Source: Cyanobium sp. FACHB-13342
GTDB lineage: Bacteria > Cyanobacteriota > Cyanobacteriia > PCC-6307 > Cyanobiaceae
NCBI RefSeq assembly: GCF_014697415.1
Contig: NZ_JACJRT010000001.1
Span: 106,021 to 170,020 of the forward strand
Length of the DNA stretch: 64,000 nucleotides
Direction: 5' to 3'
Part shown: in pieces, positions 29,579 through 38,095 of the stretch
How the letters are laid out: each line of letters starts with the position of its first letter
Position numbering within the stretch: position 1 is the first letter of the stretch
Notes under the pieces: generated by a model
What the model was told of the DNA's origin: nothing
Databases searched by the model: none
The model's input: only the letters and a program-made list of their open reading frames with translations
Program-made: the position numbers and the translations under genes

Positions 29579-30854
29579 AATCTTGATCCGCCCCCTCTGG
29601 CTTCACCAGGTGCAGCTGCTGGCTGGTCCAGGCCAGGCGATGGTTACGGGCGATGCCCTGATCGACACCGATGGCGCCCTGCTGGCCTGGGGGGAGGAGG
29701 CCACCCGGCAAGCGGCCAGCCTCGAACTCAGCCCCACGTCCGCCGAGGGCTGGCTGCTGGCACCGTCCCTGGTGGATCCCCACAGCGTGCTGGAGCAGCC
29801 GCTGGGGGGACGGGCCGAGGATCTCGACAGCCTGGCCGCCGCGGCCGCCGCGGGGGGCTACGGCACGGTGGGGCTACTGCCCTGGGCCACGCCGTGGCGA
29901 GACAGGCCCGAGCGCTTGGGCCTGCGCTGGCCCGCCCCGATGGCGCTGGCCCTCTGGGGCAGCTTCAGCCAGGAGGGGGCCGATCAGGAGCTGGCTGCCC
30001 ACCGGGACCAACTGGACGCCGGAGCCATCGGCCTGGCCTGCTCCGACCAAACCCCACCCCTGGCCCTGTTGGAGCGCGGCCTGCTCCTGGCCGAAATGGG
30101 CTCCCAGCCGGTGCTGGTGGCCCCTCGTGACGCCAGTCTCACCGGCGGCGGCTTCGTGCGCGAAAGCGTGGAGGCCCTGCGGGCCGGCTGGCCGCCCGAT
30201 CCCGTGTTGAGCGAGACCCTGCCGCTGCAGGGCCTGCTCACCCTGGCCGAGCTCCGTCCGGCCGTGAAGCTCGTGCTGATGAACCTCTCCACCGCCGCCG
30301 GCACGGCGCTGGTGCGGCAGGCCCGGCGACGCCCCCAGGCCACCGTGGGCTGGTGGCACCTGCTGGCCGACAGCGGCAACCTTGATCCCACCGCCGAAGG
30401 CTGGCGGCTGCGGCCCTCCCTGGGGTCTCCCGAGGATCGCGAAGGCCTGATCCTCGGCCTGGCCGAGGGGGTGATCACGGCGGTGGCGGTGCACCACCTG
30501 CCCCTCGATGCGGAAGAGCAGCTGCTCCCCCTCGACCAGCGCCGACCCGGTCTCGCGGGCCACCACGGCCTGGTGCTGCCCCTGCTCTGGCAGGAGCTGG
30601 TGCAGGCTCGCGGCTGGCCGGTGGAGCGGCTCTGGCAGGCCCTGAGCTGGGGAGGCTCCGAGCTGCTGGGACGGGGTCCAGAACAGCTCAGCCCAGGATC
30701 CCGCCGCTGGCTGCTGTTCGATCCCCACCATGCCTGGACCTGGGAGCCGGAACAATCCCCCTCCCAGGCGGCCAACCACCCCCTCGCCGGTCAGACGATT
30801 CGCGGCGGCGTGCGGGCTAGCGGCCTACTGCCGGCGACGCAGTGGAGGCTGTGA
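29568..30854 (+). CDS. Dihydroorotase-like protein lacking the metal site
   Basis: A ~428-residue amidohydrolase-fold protein of the PyrC/DHOase group. Overall layout follows dihydroorotase: LVDPHSVLEQP where the enzyme has DxHxHxREPG, AAAAAGGYGTVGLLPW where it has a PNT segment, and AVAVHHLP where it has DHAPH. The second His of the first motif, the Asn, and the metal-binding Asp are replaced, so it is unlikely to hydrolyse dihydroorotate. It may be a structural partner of aspartate carbamoyltransferase, as pseudo-DHOases are elsewhere (inference). The GTG start (29568) overlaps the phosphatase gene; TTG at 29583 is an alternative. Confidence 0.75.
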   Translation: MPSEILIRPLWLHQVQLLAGPGQAMVTGDALIDTDGALLAWGEEATRQAASLELSPTSAEGWLLAPSLVDPHSVLEQPLGGRAEDLDSLAAAAAAGGYGTVGLLPWATPWRDRPERLGLRWPAPMALALWGSFSQEGADQELAAHRDQLDAGAIGLACSDQTPPLALLERGLLLAEMGSQPVLVAPRDASLTGGGFVRESVEALRAGWPPDPVLSETLPLQGLLTLAELRPAVKLVLMNLSTAAGTALVRQARRRPQATVGWWHLLADSGNLDPTAEGWRLRPSLGSPEDREGLILGLAEGVITAVAVHHLPLDAEEQLLPLDQRRPGLAGHHGLVLPLLWQELVQARGWPVERLWQALSWGGSELLGRGPEQLSPGSRRWLLFDPHHAWTWEPEQSPSQAANHPLAGQTIRGGVRASGLLPATQWRL

Positions 30855-31623
30855 CGCCCAGGGCTCCTGTCTGGTTGAAGGGGTAAAAGCGCCAGAAGGC
30901 CCGGCCGATGATTTCGCGCTGGGGCAGGAAGGCCCCCCCCGGCCAGAAGCGACCATCCCAGCTGTTGGCCCGGTTGTCGCCGAGCACCAAGACATGGCCA
31001 GGGGGCACCAGGGCGTTGAGGGTGCGGCAGGGGCCCATCCCCTGGCTGTCGACGGGGCAGTGGTTCTGCACGTAGGGCTCGGGCAACCTGCGCCCGTTGA
31101 TAAAGACATGGCCCCTGGGATCCACGCTCACCCGTTCCCCGGGGAGGGCCACCACCCGCTTGATGTAGGCGTCGCAGGCGGGATTGGCGATGCCCGGCAG
31201 GCTGCCCAGCAGGGGCAGGTTCACCACCAGACAGCGCAGGGGATTGGGGCTGGCACCGGCCGAGAGCACCGGATCGAAATGGTGGGGGGAGTGGAACACC
31301 ACGATTTCGCCCCGACGGGGGGCACGCTGGCGATAGCTGAGCTTCTCCACCAGCAGCCGGTCCTGCAGCTGCAGCCCTGGGAGCATCGAGCCCGACGGGA
31401 TGTAGCGGGCCTCCACCAAATACTGGCGAATGCCCAGGGCCACCGCCAGGGTGATCAGCACGCTCCGCCAAAAGGCCCAGGGTCCGTCCTGGGCCGCGGC
31501 ATGGGCTGCGGGCCCCGGGGGCTCCTGCCCGTTCAGCGGGCCGTTGAGCTCAGGATTCTTCGGACTGTTTTCGTGGCTCAAGATTTCTGATCTCCCCAGG
31601 TTCAGGCTCGCCTGGCCAGACAC
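30817..31623 (-). CDS. lepB: Signal peptidase I
   Basis: Cleaves Sec and Tat signal peptides on the outer face of the membrane. The 268-residue protein has a polar N-terminus, one membrane helix at about 51-68 (FWRSVLITLAVALGIRQYL), the catalytic Ser79 in YIPSGSMLPGL, the general base Lys155 in YIKRVVALPGE, and the family box GDNRANSWDGRFW. The start is a GTG at 31623. The last 38 bp overlap the end of the convergent dihydroorotase-like gene. Confidence 0.94.
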   Translation of the reverse strand: MSGQASLNLGRSEILSHENSPKNPELNGPLNGQEPPGPAAHAAAQDGPWAFWRSVLITLAVALGIRQYLVEARYIPSGSMLPGLQLQDRLLVEKLSYRQRAPRRGEIVVFHSPHHFDPVLSAGASPNPLRCLVVNLPLLGSLPGIANPACDAYIKRVVALPGERVSVDPRGHVFINGRRLPEPYVQNHCPVDSQGMGPCRTLNALVPPGHVLVLGDNRANSWDGRFWPGGAFLPQREIIGRAFWRFYPFNQTGALGVTASTASPAVGR

Positions 31624-31659
31624 GGCAGATTAGGCACCGATCCCCCCTCGCCAAGGCCC

Positions 31660-33204
31660 ATGGCGCGCCCCCGCTGGCAAGCCCCCTCCGCTGATGCCTC
31701 GGGCCGATGGGTGCGCGGCTGGGACCGCTTCGTGGCGATCTGGGCCAGCCTCAATCTGGTGTGGGTGGCCTTCGACCTCACCTACGTGCCGCTGCGCACC
31801 TTCTGGCTGCAGCGCAACCTCTACCCGATTCCCTCCGTCCCCCTGGTGGTGCCCCTCACGGTGCTCCCGGATGTGACGCCGTTGATGGATCCGATCAAGG
31901 GGATCGAACCCCATCGGGAAACCCAGGCCTACCTGCAACAGTTCCAGCGCTTGGATGCGGCCCTGCAACAGCTGCCGACCGGCCAGGCCCCCCAGGCTGG
32001 ACAGGTGGCACTGCTCAACCGCCAGGCCCAGCTCACGGCCCAGCTGATCGACAGCAATCCGTTCCTCTCCTCCGGGGCATCGGGCACCCTCGAGAAGATC
32101 AAAAACCGCCTGCGCCAGCGAGCCGACCGGGATTCGGCACGCCAGGCCTCGGGCCTGCTGCTGAGTCCGGCCTGGATCCAGGCCGAGGGGTGGAGTCGGG
32201 AACGGCGCTTCTGGAACGACCAGATCCTGCCGCTGGTGGCCACCAATTACTGGCGATCCATCGATGAGAACGGCCGCCCCACCGACCATTTCTGGCGGAT
32301 CGACCTGCTGCTATTCCAGGGCGTCTTCGCCCTGGACATCCTGCTGCGCCTGATCCGGCTGCGACGCCGGCTGCCGGGTCTGAGCTGGGGGGATGCCCTG
32401 CTGAGGCGCTGGAGCGACCTGCCCCTGCTGCTGCCCTTTTGGCGCTGGTTACGTCTGGTACCGGTGCTGGAACGTCTGCAGACCTCTGGCCTGGTCAACT
32501 TTGAGCCCCTGCGGGCCGTGGTGAGCCGGGGCGTCGTGGCCCTGCTGGCCGTGGAGCTGTTCGAGGTTCTCTCGCTGCAAATCCTCGATGGCACCCAGGG
32601 GTTGATCCGCTCGCGGCGCTGGCCCCAGCGGCTGCGGGCCCTGCGCAGCCACCAGAGTGTGGCCAGCAGCAGCGACGAGCGGGAACTGGTGGAGCTGGTG
32701 CGCATCTGGGCACCCCTGTTGCTCAGCCAGGTGGCCCCCAGGCTGGCCCCGGAGCTGCAGGGGTTGCTGGGCTACAGCCTGCGCCAGAGCCTCGACCGCA
32801 CCGTGGTGCCTCCCCCCCTGCGCCAGCTGCAACCCCTGCTCCAGGTGGAAAGTGGCATCAGCCGCCAGCTGGCCTCGGGGATGGTCGACAGCCTGCTGGA
32901 ACTCTCCCGCAGCACGGGCAACCGCCTCTCCCGTCGCGACGATGTGCAGTTGGATCTGCTGCAGCGGTTCATCGACCGCTTCTGGGAAGAACTGGCGGCG
33001 GCCCTGGAAAGGGGCCCCGCCCTGGAGCGCTCCCAGGAGTTGCTCTGCGCCCTGATCGATGGGGCCAAGGGCACCTATGTCAGCCAGATCAACCGGGCCG
33101 GCATCGAGGCCCTGATCCAGGAGCTCGACCAGCTGATCACCGCTCCCAGCCGGGAGGACGAAGAAGGCCTCAGCCGAGAAGCTCCAACCACTCCGGCTCC
33201 TTGA
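31660..33204 (+). CDS. Conserved membrane protein, ion-channel-like topology
   Basis: A 514-residue protein without a recognised name. An N-terminal helix (FVAIWASLNLVWVAFDLTYVPL) is followed by a soluble region (~residues 65-190) and a second membrane block: LLLFQGVFALDILLRLIRLRRRLPG, then PLLLPFWRWLRLVPVLERL, then GVVALLAVELFEVLSLQI. The spaced arginines in WRWLRLVPVLERL recall S4 segments, but no pore motif is visible. The C-terminal ~180 residues look helical and soluble. Homologues seem limited to cyanobacteria. Its 3' end overlaps the ArsC-like gene by 35 bp. Confidence 0.75.
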   Translation: MARPRWQAPSADASGRWVRGWDRFVAIWASLNLVWVAFDLTYVPLRTFWLQRNLYPIPSVPLVVPLTVLPDVTPLMDPIKGIEPHRETQAYLQQFQRLDAALQQLPTGQAPQAGQVALLNRQAQLTAQLIDSNPFLSSGASGTLEKIKNRLRQRADRDSARQASGLLLSPAWIQAEGWSRERRFWNDQILPLVATNYWRSIDENGRPTDHFWRIDLLLFQGVFALDILLRLIRLRRRLPGLSWGDALLRRWSDLPLLLPFWRWLRLVPVLERLQTSGLVNFEPLRAVVSRGVVALLAVELFEVLSLQILDGTQGLIRSRRWPQRLRALRSHQSVASSSDERELVELVRIWAPLLLSQVAPRLAPELQGLLGYSLRQSLDRTVVPPPLRQLQPLLQVESGISRQLASGMVDSLLELSRSTGNRLSRRDDVQLDLLQRFIDRFWEELAAALERGPALERSQELLCALIDGAKGTYVSQINRAGIEALIQELDQLITAPSREDEEGLSREAPTTPAP

Positions 33205-33514
33205 AACCCGTGACGATGCGGCCGTCATCGGTCACCAGGAAGGGCCGTTTGATCAATTTGCCGTCGGCTGCCAGCGCCGCCAGGGCGGCCCGGTCATCCA
33301 GGGCCTGGACGGCTGAGGCACCGAGGGCCCGGTAGCTCTGGCCGCTGGTGTTGAACAGGCGCTGGCGGCCAAGCTGGGCCAGGGCCTGTTCGAGTTCGGC
33401 GGTGCTGGGGGGCTGTTGGGTGATGTCGATCACCTCGACAGCCAACTGACGGGTCCCCAGCCAGGCGAGGGCCTTGCGGCAGGTGCTGCAGCGGGAATAG
33501 CTGTAAAGCTTCAT
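33170..33514 (-). CDS. ArsC/Spx-family protein
   Basis: A 114-residue thioredoxin-fold protein of the ArsC/Spx/YffB family: MKLYSYSRCSTCRKALAWL with Cys9 and Cys12 (CxxC), then LFNTSGQSYRALG and LIKRPFLVTDDGRIVTGF. The KRP segment is typical. True arsenate reductases of this class use one N-terminal Cys plus three Args; the CxxC form is common in Spx-like and uncharacterised members, so arsenate reduction is not certain. It lies 10 bp downstream of the ferredoxin gene and may be co-transcribed. Confidence 0.85.
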   Translation of the reverse strand: MKLYSYSRCSTCRKALAWLGTRQLAVEVIDITQQPPSTAELEQALAQLGRQRLFNTSGQSYRALGASAVQALDDRAALAALAADGKLIKRPFLVTDDGRIVTGFKEPEWLELLG

Positions 33515-33524
33515 CCAGCTGGAA

Positions 33525-33887
33525 CTATTTGCGGCCGACCAGGGCCTTGAGGGCGCCCACCAGGCTGTTGGAGCCCTTGCCCACGGCATTGGTGGGGCGG
33601 GTGCGCACCGTGACGTCGCCGTTGACGCTGGTGCGGCAGCTGAGGCGGAAGTTGGCGGGGCGGTCGGCCAGATACACCTCCTCGACGTCGCTGCGGGGCG
33701 AGAGGTTCTGCATGCCCTCCACAACCTCCATCACGCAGGTGCCGCACTGGCCCAGGCCACCGCAGTTGTTGACGTTGTTGAGGCCCTTGTAGGGGTTGAT
33801 GCCCGCATCCAGTGCGGCCTTGCGCAGATTGGCCCCCTCGATGCAACCGACCTGCTGGCCTTCCTGTTCAAAACGGATGGTGGGCAC
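33525..33887 (-). CDS. 2Fe-2S ferredoxin (plant type)
   Basis: A 120-residue electron carrier. Cysteines 42, 48, 51 and 84 (NNCGGLGQCGTC ... RLSC) form the plant-type [2Fe-2S] site. The protein is longer than classical PetF (~97 aa): it has a C-terminal basic tail (VGKGSNSLVGALKALVGRK), and the loop NPYKGLNNVNNCGG differs from photosynthetic PetF, so it is probably one of the minor ferredoxins. The GTG at 33887 gives the usual PTIRFEQEG strand; the upstream frame to 33938 is not ferredoxin-like. Confidence 0.9.
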   Translation of the reverse strand: MPTIRFEQEGQQVGCIEGANLRKAALDAGINPYKGLNNVNNCGGLGQCGTCVMEVVEGMQNLSPRSDVEEVYLADRPANFRLSCRTSVNGDVTVRTRPTNAVGKGSNSLVGALKALVGRK

Positions 33888-33969
33888 GGTCGAGCGGGGG
33901 CAAAGTGCGCCGCCCAACTTAAGCCACGCCCGTCCCAATGCCTAGCATCGGGCCCTTCGACCTCAAGCC

Positions 33970-34632
33970 TTGTCCGCGTCCCACGGCTACGACCTGATCG
34001 TGCAGCAGCTGATTCCGGGCTACGCCAGCCTGGCGCGTCTGGCGGTGGCCCTGCTGTCGGTGTCGCCCCTGGCCTGCCGACCGGGGGCGGCGGTGCTGGT
34101 GGCAGGTTGCGGCACCGGGGCGGAACTGGTGGAGGCCAGAGCCCAGCGCCCCGACTGGCAACTCACCGCCATCGATCCCTCAGCCGAGATGCTGGCCGCC
34201 GCGCAGCAGCGGATGGGCAGCGAGGGCATCCGCTGGCACCAAAGCACCGTGGAAGCGCTCCAGGCGGATGCCTGCTTCGCCGGAGCCCTCTCCGTGCTGG
34301 TGCTGCAATCCCTGGCCGATGACGGCAGCAAACTGGCGTTTCTCACGGCCCTGGCCCGCAGCCTGGAGCCCGGCGGCCAGCTCGTGCTTGTGGATCTGAT
34401 GGCCCCGGAACGGTCGCCCCTGCAGCACCAGGTGGAGGCCGCCTGGCTGGCCTTCCAACGGGCCAGCGGTCTCCAGGCCGATCCCCAGGCCCTCGAACCC
34501 CTGACCCAGGGACTCCATCCGATTGGCGAAGCCCGTCTCACCGCCCTGGTCAACGCGGCCGGGTTCACGGACCCGGCACGGATTTTTCAAGCCCTGGGCT
34601 ATGAGGGCTTTCTGCTGCAACGGCGGCCCTGA
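33970..34632 (+). CDS. Class I SAM-dependent methyltransferase
   Basis: A 220-residue methyltransferase. Motif I VLVAGCGTGAELVEA lies near residue 42; the acidic ribose ligand is in LTAIDPSAEML, motif IV-like LVLQSLADDG, and PGGQLVLVDLMAPE follows. The N-terminus YDLIVQQLIPGYASL resembles methyltransferases of the YcgJ/TrmB-like putative group. The substrate is unknown. The start is TTG (33970), 82 bp from the divergent ferredoxin gene; no better start is visible. Confidence 0.85.
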   Translation: MSASHGYDLIVQQLIPGYASLARLAVALLSVSPLACRPGAAVLVAGCGTGAELVEARAQRPDWQLTAIDPSAEMLAAAQQRMGSEGIRWHQSTVEALQADACFAGALSVLVLQSLADDGSKLAFLTALARSLEPGGQLVLVDLMAPERSPLQHQVEAAWLAFQRASGLQADPQALEPLTQGLHPIGEARLTALVNAAGFTDPARIFQALGYEGFLLQRRP

Positions 34633-34678
34633 AACAGGGCGGCTCTGAAACAACAGCGGCCCCGTACCAGGGAGAACC

Positions 34679-35194
34679 TCAGAGGCCGCGGGCCGACGCG
34701 ATGCAGCGCTCCAGCAGCTCCGGCACCGCCTCCACATCCAACCAGCCGGCGATCTCGGTGACCCGGCCCTCAAGATTTTTGTAGGTGCGGAAAAATTCCG
34801 CCACCTCCTCCAGCTGATTCGGCGCGATCTGACGGATCGAGTGGATGTCTTTGTGCCGAAAGCCTGCCTCGGGAACACACAGCAATTTGCCGTCGTGGGC
34901 TCCGCAGTCGACCATGTCCAGAATGCCGATAGGTCGGGCCCGGATCAGACAACCGGCAAAGGTGGGCTCCTCCATGATCACCATGGCATCGAGGGGAGCG
35001 CCGTCTTCGGCGAGGGTATTGGGCACAAAGCCGTAGTCGAACGGGTAACGCACCGAGGAGTGCAGCACCCGATCCAGGGCCATCACCCCGGCCTGCTGGT
35101 TGTACTCGTATTTATTGCGGCTGCCGGCGGGGATTTCCACCACCAGGTTCACCAGCCCAGGCTCCGGGGAGGCCGGCAGATGGCGCAGATCCAT
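34679..35194 (-). CDS. ppa: Inorganic pyrophosphatase, family I, with altered active site
   Basis: Family I soluble pyrophosphatase fold, 171 residues. Conserved positions are mostly present: Glu20, Lys28, Glu30, Arg42, Tyr50, Tyr54, then CGAHDGKLLCVP and FRTYKNLEG. However, the signature DGDPLD reads DGAPLD (residues 64-69), so the Asp equivalent to E. coli Asp67, a key catalytic and metal-binding residue, is Ala66. A second, fully intact family I enzyme is encoded at 53849-54436. This copy may be slow, inactive or have another role. Confidence 0.9.
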   Translation of the reverse strand: MDLRHLPASPEPGLVNLVVEIPAGSRNKYEYNQQAGVMALDRVLHSSVRYPFDYGFVPNTLAEDGAPLDAMVIMEEPTFAGCLIRARPIGILDMVDCGAHDGKLLCVPEAGFRHKDIHSIRQIAPNQLEEVAEFFRTYKNLEGRVTEIAGWLDVEAVPELLERCIASARGL

Positions 35195-35444
35195 CGAAGC
35201 TGGGCGAGGGATGGGGAACGGGTCGTCCTGTCACCACCGTGGCGAGGGGAACGATGACGGTCATCAGGGCAATCAGGCTGCCCAGGAGCAGGGGAAGGGC
35301 TTCGGGCCCCGGACTGTAGGGATCATCGGCACCATCGCCCTGCTGATCCTGCCCAGGCCCGTCCAGATCCGGACTGGGGGCTGGGCCACTGGCGAACCCG
35401 GTGGCAATGGAATGGGGCTGGGATTCTCGGGGAACGTCATCCAT
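35112..35444 (-). CDS. Small membrane protein, uncertain
   Basis: A 110-codon frame whose middle encodes an obvious membrane helix, EALPLLLGSLIALMTVIVPL. The flanks are Pro/Gly/Asp-rich. It overlaps the start of ppa by 83 bp on the same strand, which argues for caution, but a single-helix protein in the ppa leader region is plausible. The start ATG at 35444 is the first in frame after a stop. No family recognised. Confidence 0.45.
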   Translation of the reverse strand: MDDVPRESQPHSIATGFASGPAPSPDLDGPGQDQQGDGADDPYSPGPEALPLLLGSLIALMTVIVPLATVVTGRPVPHPSPSFDGSAPSAGLPGAWAGEPGGGNPRRQPQ

Positions 35445-35564
35445 GGGGACGTGGGGGGTGCGGGCACCCGGACCACAACAGACAGGTCAAAGGACGTAGA
35501 TCAATTCTGGCACCTGCAGCGATCGCCAGGCCGAACTGGGCAGCCATGGCCGGCGCACCCCCTC

Positions 35565-36071
35565 TCAGGCGGCGGGACGGGCCCCCTGCTGATCACGCCG
35601 GATGCTCAGATCGGCGGGACGGCCATCGAGATGGTCAAGCCGCGAACGGATGACCCGCAGCTCCTCGAGGATGGCCCCCAAGAGTTGCTGGGTGGCGGTG
35701 GAGGGGGAATTGAGCACCTCCACGGTGACTTCCTTGATCCGCAACACGTCGCGGGCGAATCGAGCCACCTCGTTGGGGTGGAACATCAGCGGATCCTTCT
35801 GATCGCTGCGGTATTCCGGATTGAGCTTGCGGGGATTGAACGGGGGATTGAGATTGCGCGGATCGGTGTTGGTGTAGCGATACACCGAAGCCCTCGATCG
35901 ATTCAGCGCCTTCTGCACCTCATCAATGCCAATCAGCCCTTCGCTGGCTTCAGAAGCGGCTTCGGCCTCGGCCGCCTTCTCACCTGAAGTCAGGTCCGAC
36001 CCGAGCAGGGCGCCTGAAGCCATCCCCAAAGTGTTGCCCAATGCATTGACAGAGCTGGGCTGGGGGGACAT
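35565..36071 (-). CDS. Helix-turn-helix DNA-binding protein (excisionase/MerR-like)
   Basis: A 168-residue protein divergent from proS. After a disordered N-terminus (~45 residues) comes a winged-helix-like segment: GLIGIDEVQKALNRSRASVY and YTNTDPRNLNPPFNPRKLNP, then MFHPNEVARFARDVL, the pattern of excisionase-type HTH domains in which a substrate-like wing is followed by a helix. The C-terminus is an amphipathic helix (LLGAILEELRVIRSRLDHLDG) that may dimerise. Function unknown; it resembles conserved picocyanobacterial proteins. ATG at 36071 preferred over the longer frame to 36140. Confidence 0.72.
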   Translation of the reverse strand: MSPQPSSVNALGNTLGMASGALLGSDLTSGEKAAEAEAASEASEGLIGIDEVQKALNRSRASVYRYTNTDPRNLNPPFNPRKLNPEYRSDQKDPLMFHPNEVARFARDVLRIKEVTVEVLNSPSTATQQLLGAILEELRVIRSRLDHLDGRPADLSIRRDQQGARPAA

Positions 36072-36212
36072 GAGACAGCTCTTGGACCGGTGGGATCGAG
36101 GCCAGACCATAGCAGCTGTTCTGGGGGCCAGCAGCAGCAATGGCCACCCTGGAGATTGCGCCCCTCAGGAGGGGGCGGTGATAGGTTCCGCGATCCCCTG
36201 AAATCCCTGGCC

Positions 36213-38039
36213 ATGCGCGTCTCCCGCCTGATGCTGGTGACGCTCCGCGATGACCCAGCGGAGGCGGAAATCCCCTCCCACAAGTTGCTGTTGCGCGCCG
36301 GCTACATCCGTCGGGTCGCCTCCGGGATCTACGCCTACCTCCCCTTGATGTGGCGGGTGCTCCAAAAGGTGTCCCGGGTGGTGCGCGAAGAAATGGACCA
36401 CACCGGAGCCCTCGAGACCCTGCTCCCCCAGCTGCAACCTGCGGAGCTGTGGCAACGCAGCGGCCGCTGGGCTGGCTACACGGCCGGGGAGGGAATCATG
36501 TTTCACCTCAAAGACCGTCAGGGCCGCGAGCTGGGCCTGGGGCCGACCCATGAAGAAGTGATCACGGCTCTGGCCGCCGACCTGCTGCGTTCCTACCGGC
36601 AATTGCCTGTGAATCTCTATCAGATTCAGGGCAAATTCCGCGATGAGATCCGCCCCCGTTTCGGGCTGATGCGGGGCCGGGAATTCATCATGAAAGATGC
36701 CTATTCCTTTCATGCCGACGAGGCCTCTCTGCGCGAGACCTACGCGGCAATGGACGGGGCCTACCGGCGCATCTTTGCCCGCTGCGGCCTGCGGGCCGTG
36801 GCCGTGGAAGCCGACAGCGGCGCCATCGGCGGCTCCGCCAGCCAGGAATTCATGGTAACCGCCGCGGCCGGGGAAGATCTGATTTTGGCCAGTGCCGATG
36901 GCCGCTACGCCGCCAACCAGGAGCGCGCCGTCTCCCAGGCCCCGGAGCCGGTGGCCCTGCCGGATGGAGTCCGCGCAGCTGGGCAGGGTGCCCCCCTCTC
37001 CACACCGAAGCAAACCAGCATCGAAGCCCTCTGTGAGGCCCATGGCTTCCACCCCACCCAAACGGTGAAGGTGCTGCTGTTGTTGGCCCGCTTCGAAGAC
37101 GGCAACCAACAACCCCTGCTGATCAGCCTGCGGGGCGACCAGCAGCTCAACGCGGTGAAACTGGCCAATGCGGTCACGGCCCGGTGCTCGGCGGCCCACG
37201 GTGCCCTGCTGGACATCGCCCCCCTCAGCGCCGAGGCGGCCACCAAGGAGGGCCTGGGCCCCATCCCCTTCGGATTCATGGGGCCCCATCTGGGCGACGC
37301 CGTGCTGGAGGGGGCCCGCAACTGGGCCCCGACCTTCCTGCGACTCGCCGACCCCACCGCCACCGACCTGGACGCCTTCGTCTGCGGAGGCAACGCGGTT
37401 GACACCCACCTGGTGGGAGCCGCCTGGGGAGGGCTCTGCCCCTCTCCCGAGAGCCTGGATCTACGGGCTGCCCAGCCGGGGGATCGCTGCCAGCACGACC
37501 CCAGCCAGCGGCTGGAAGCCAGCCGGGGCATCGAAGTGGGGCACATCTTCCAGCTCGGCCGTAAATACTCGGAAGCGCTCGAAGCCCGATTCACCAACGA
37601 GGCCGGTGTCGAGGAAGCCCTCTGGATGGGCTGCTACGGCATCGGTGTGTCCCGCCTGGCCCAGGCAGCGGTGGAGCAGCACCACGACGACCACGGCATC
37701 TGCTGGCCGGTGTCGATCGCCCCCTTTGAGGTGATCGTGGTGGTGGCCAATGGGGCCGAAAGCGACCAACTCAGCCTTGGCGAACGCACCTACAACGAGC
37801 TGCAGGACGCCGGCGTGGACGTACTGCTGGACGACCGCGCGGAACGGGCCGGGGTGAAATTCAAGGATGCGGACCTGATCGGCATCCCCTGGCGGGTGGT
37901 GGTCGGCCGGGGCGCCGCGGCAGGCCTGGTGGAACTGGTGGAGCGCTCCACGGGCCACAAACAGGAGCTGCCCGCCAGCAACCTGCTTGCGGCCCTGCTG
38001 CCCAGCCTCCAGACCCAGCGACGGGGCCTGGAGATCTGA
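36213..38039 (+). CDS. proS: Prolyl-tRNA synthetase (bacterial type, with editing domain)
   Basis: Class II synthetase charging tRNA-Pro. The 608 residues contain motif 1 (HTGALETLLPQLQPAELW), motif 2 (FRDEIRPRFGLMRGREFIMKD), the YbaK-like editing insert (about residues 235-400, HGFHPTQTVKVLLLLA), motif 3 (MGCYGIGVSRLAQA) and the C-terminal anticodon-binding domain (PFEVIVVVAN ... GVKFKDADLIGIPWRVVVG). The ATG at 36213 gives the standard MRVSRLMLVTLRDDP start. It is divergent from the HTH gene with 141 bp between starts. Confidence 0.97.
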   Translation: MRVSRLMLVTLRDDPAEAEIPSHKLLLRAGYIRRVASGIYAYLPLMWRVLQKVSRVVREEMDHTGALETLLPQLQPAELWQRSGRWAGYTAGEGIMFHLKDRQGRELGLGPTHEEVITALAADLLRSYRQLPVNLYQIQGKFRDEIRPRFGLMRGREFIMKDAYSFHADEASLRETYAAMDGAYRRIFARCGLRAVAVEADSGAIGGSASQEFMVTAAAGEDLILASADGRYAANQERAVSQAPEPVALPDGVRAAGQGAPLSTPKQTSIEALCEAHGFHPTQTVKVLLLLARFEDGNQQPLLISLRGDQQLNAVKLANAVTARCSAAHGALLDIAPLSAEAATKEGLGPIPFGFMGPHLGDAVLEGARNWAPTFLRLADPTATDLDAFVCGGNAVDTHLVGAAWGGLCPSPESLDLRAAQPGDRCQHDPSQRLEASRGIEVGHIFQLGRKYSEALEARFTNEAGVEEALWMGCYGIGVSRLAQAAVEQHHDDHGICWPVSIAPFEVIVVVANGAESDQLSLGERTYNELQDAGVDVLLDDRAERAGVKFKDADLIGIPWRVVVGRGAAAGLVELVERSTGHKQELPASNLLAALLPSLQTQRRGLEI

Positions 38040-38095
38040 AGTCTTCTGGCCCCTCCAGAGGCGGCTTCTAGGATTGGATCACTTGCAAAGTCCCC

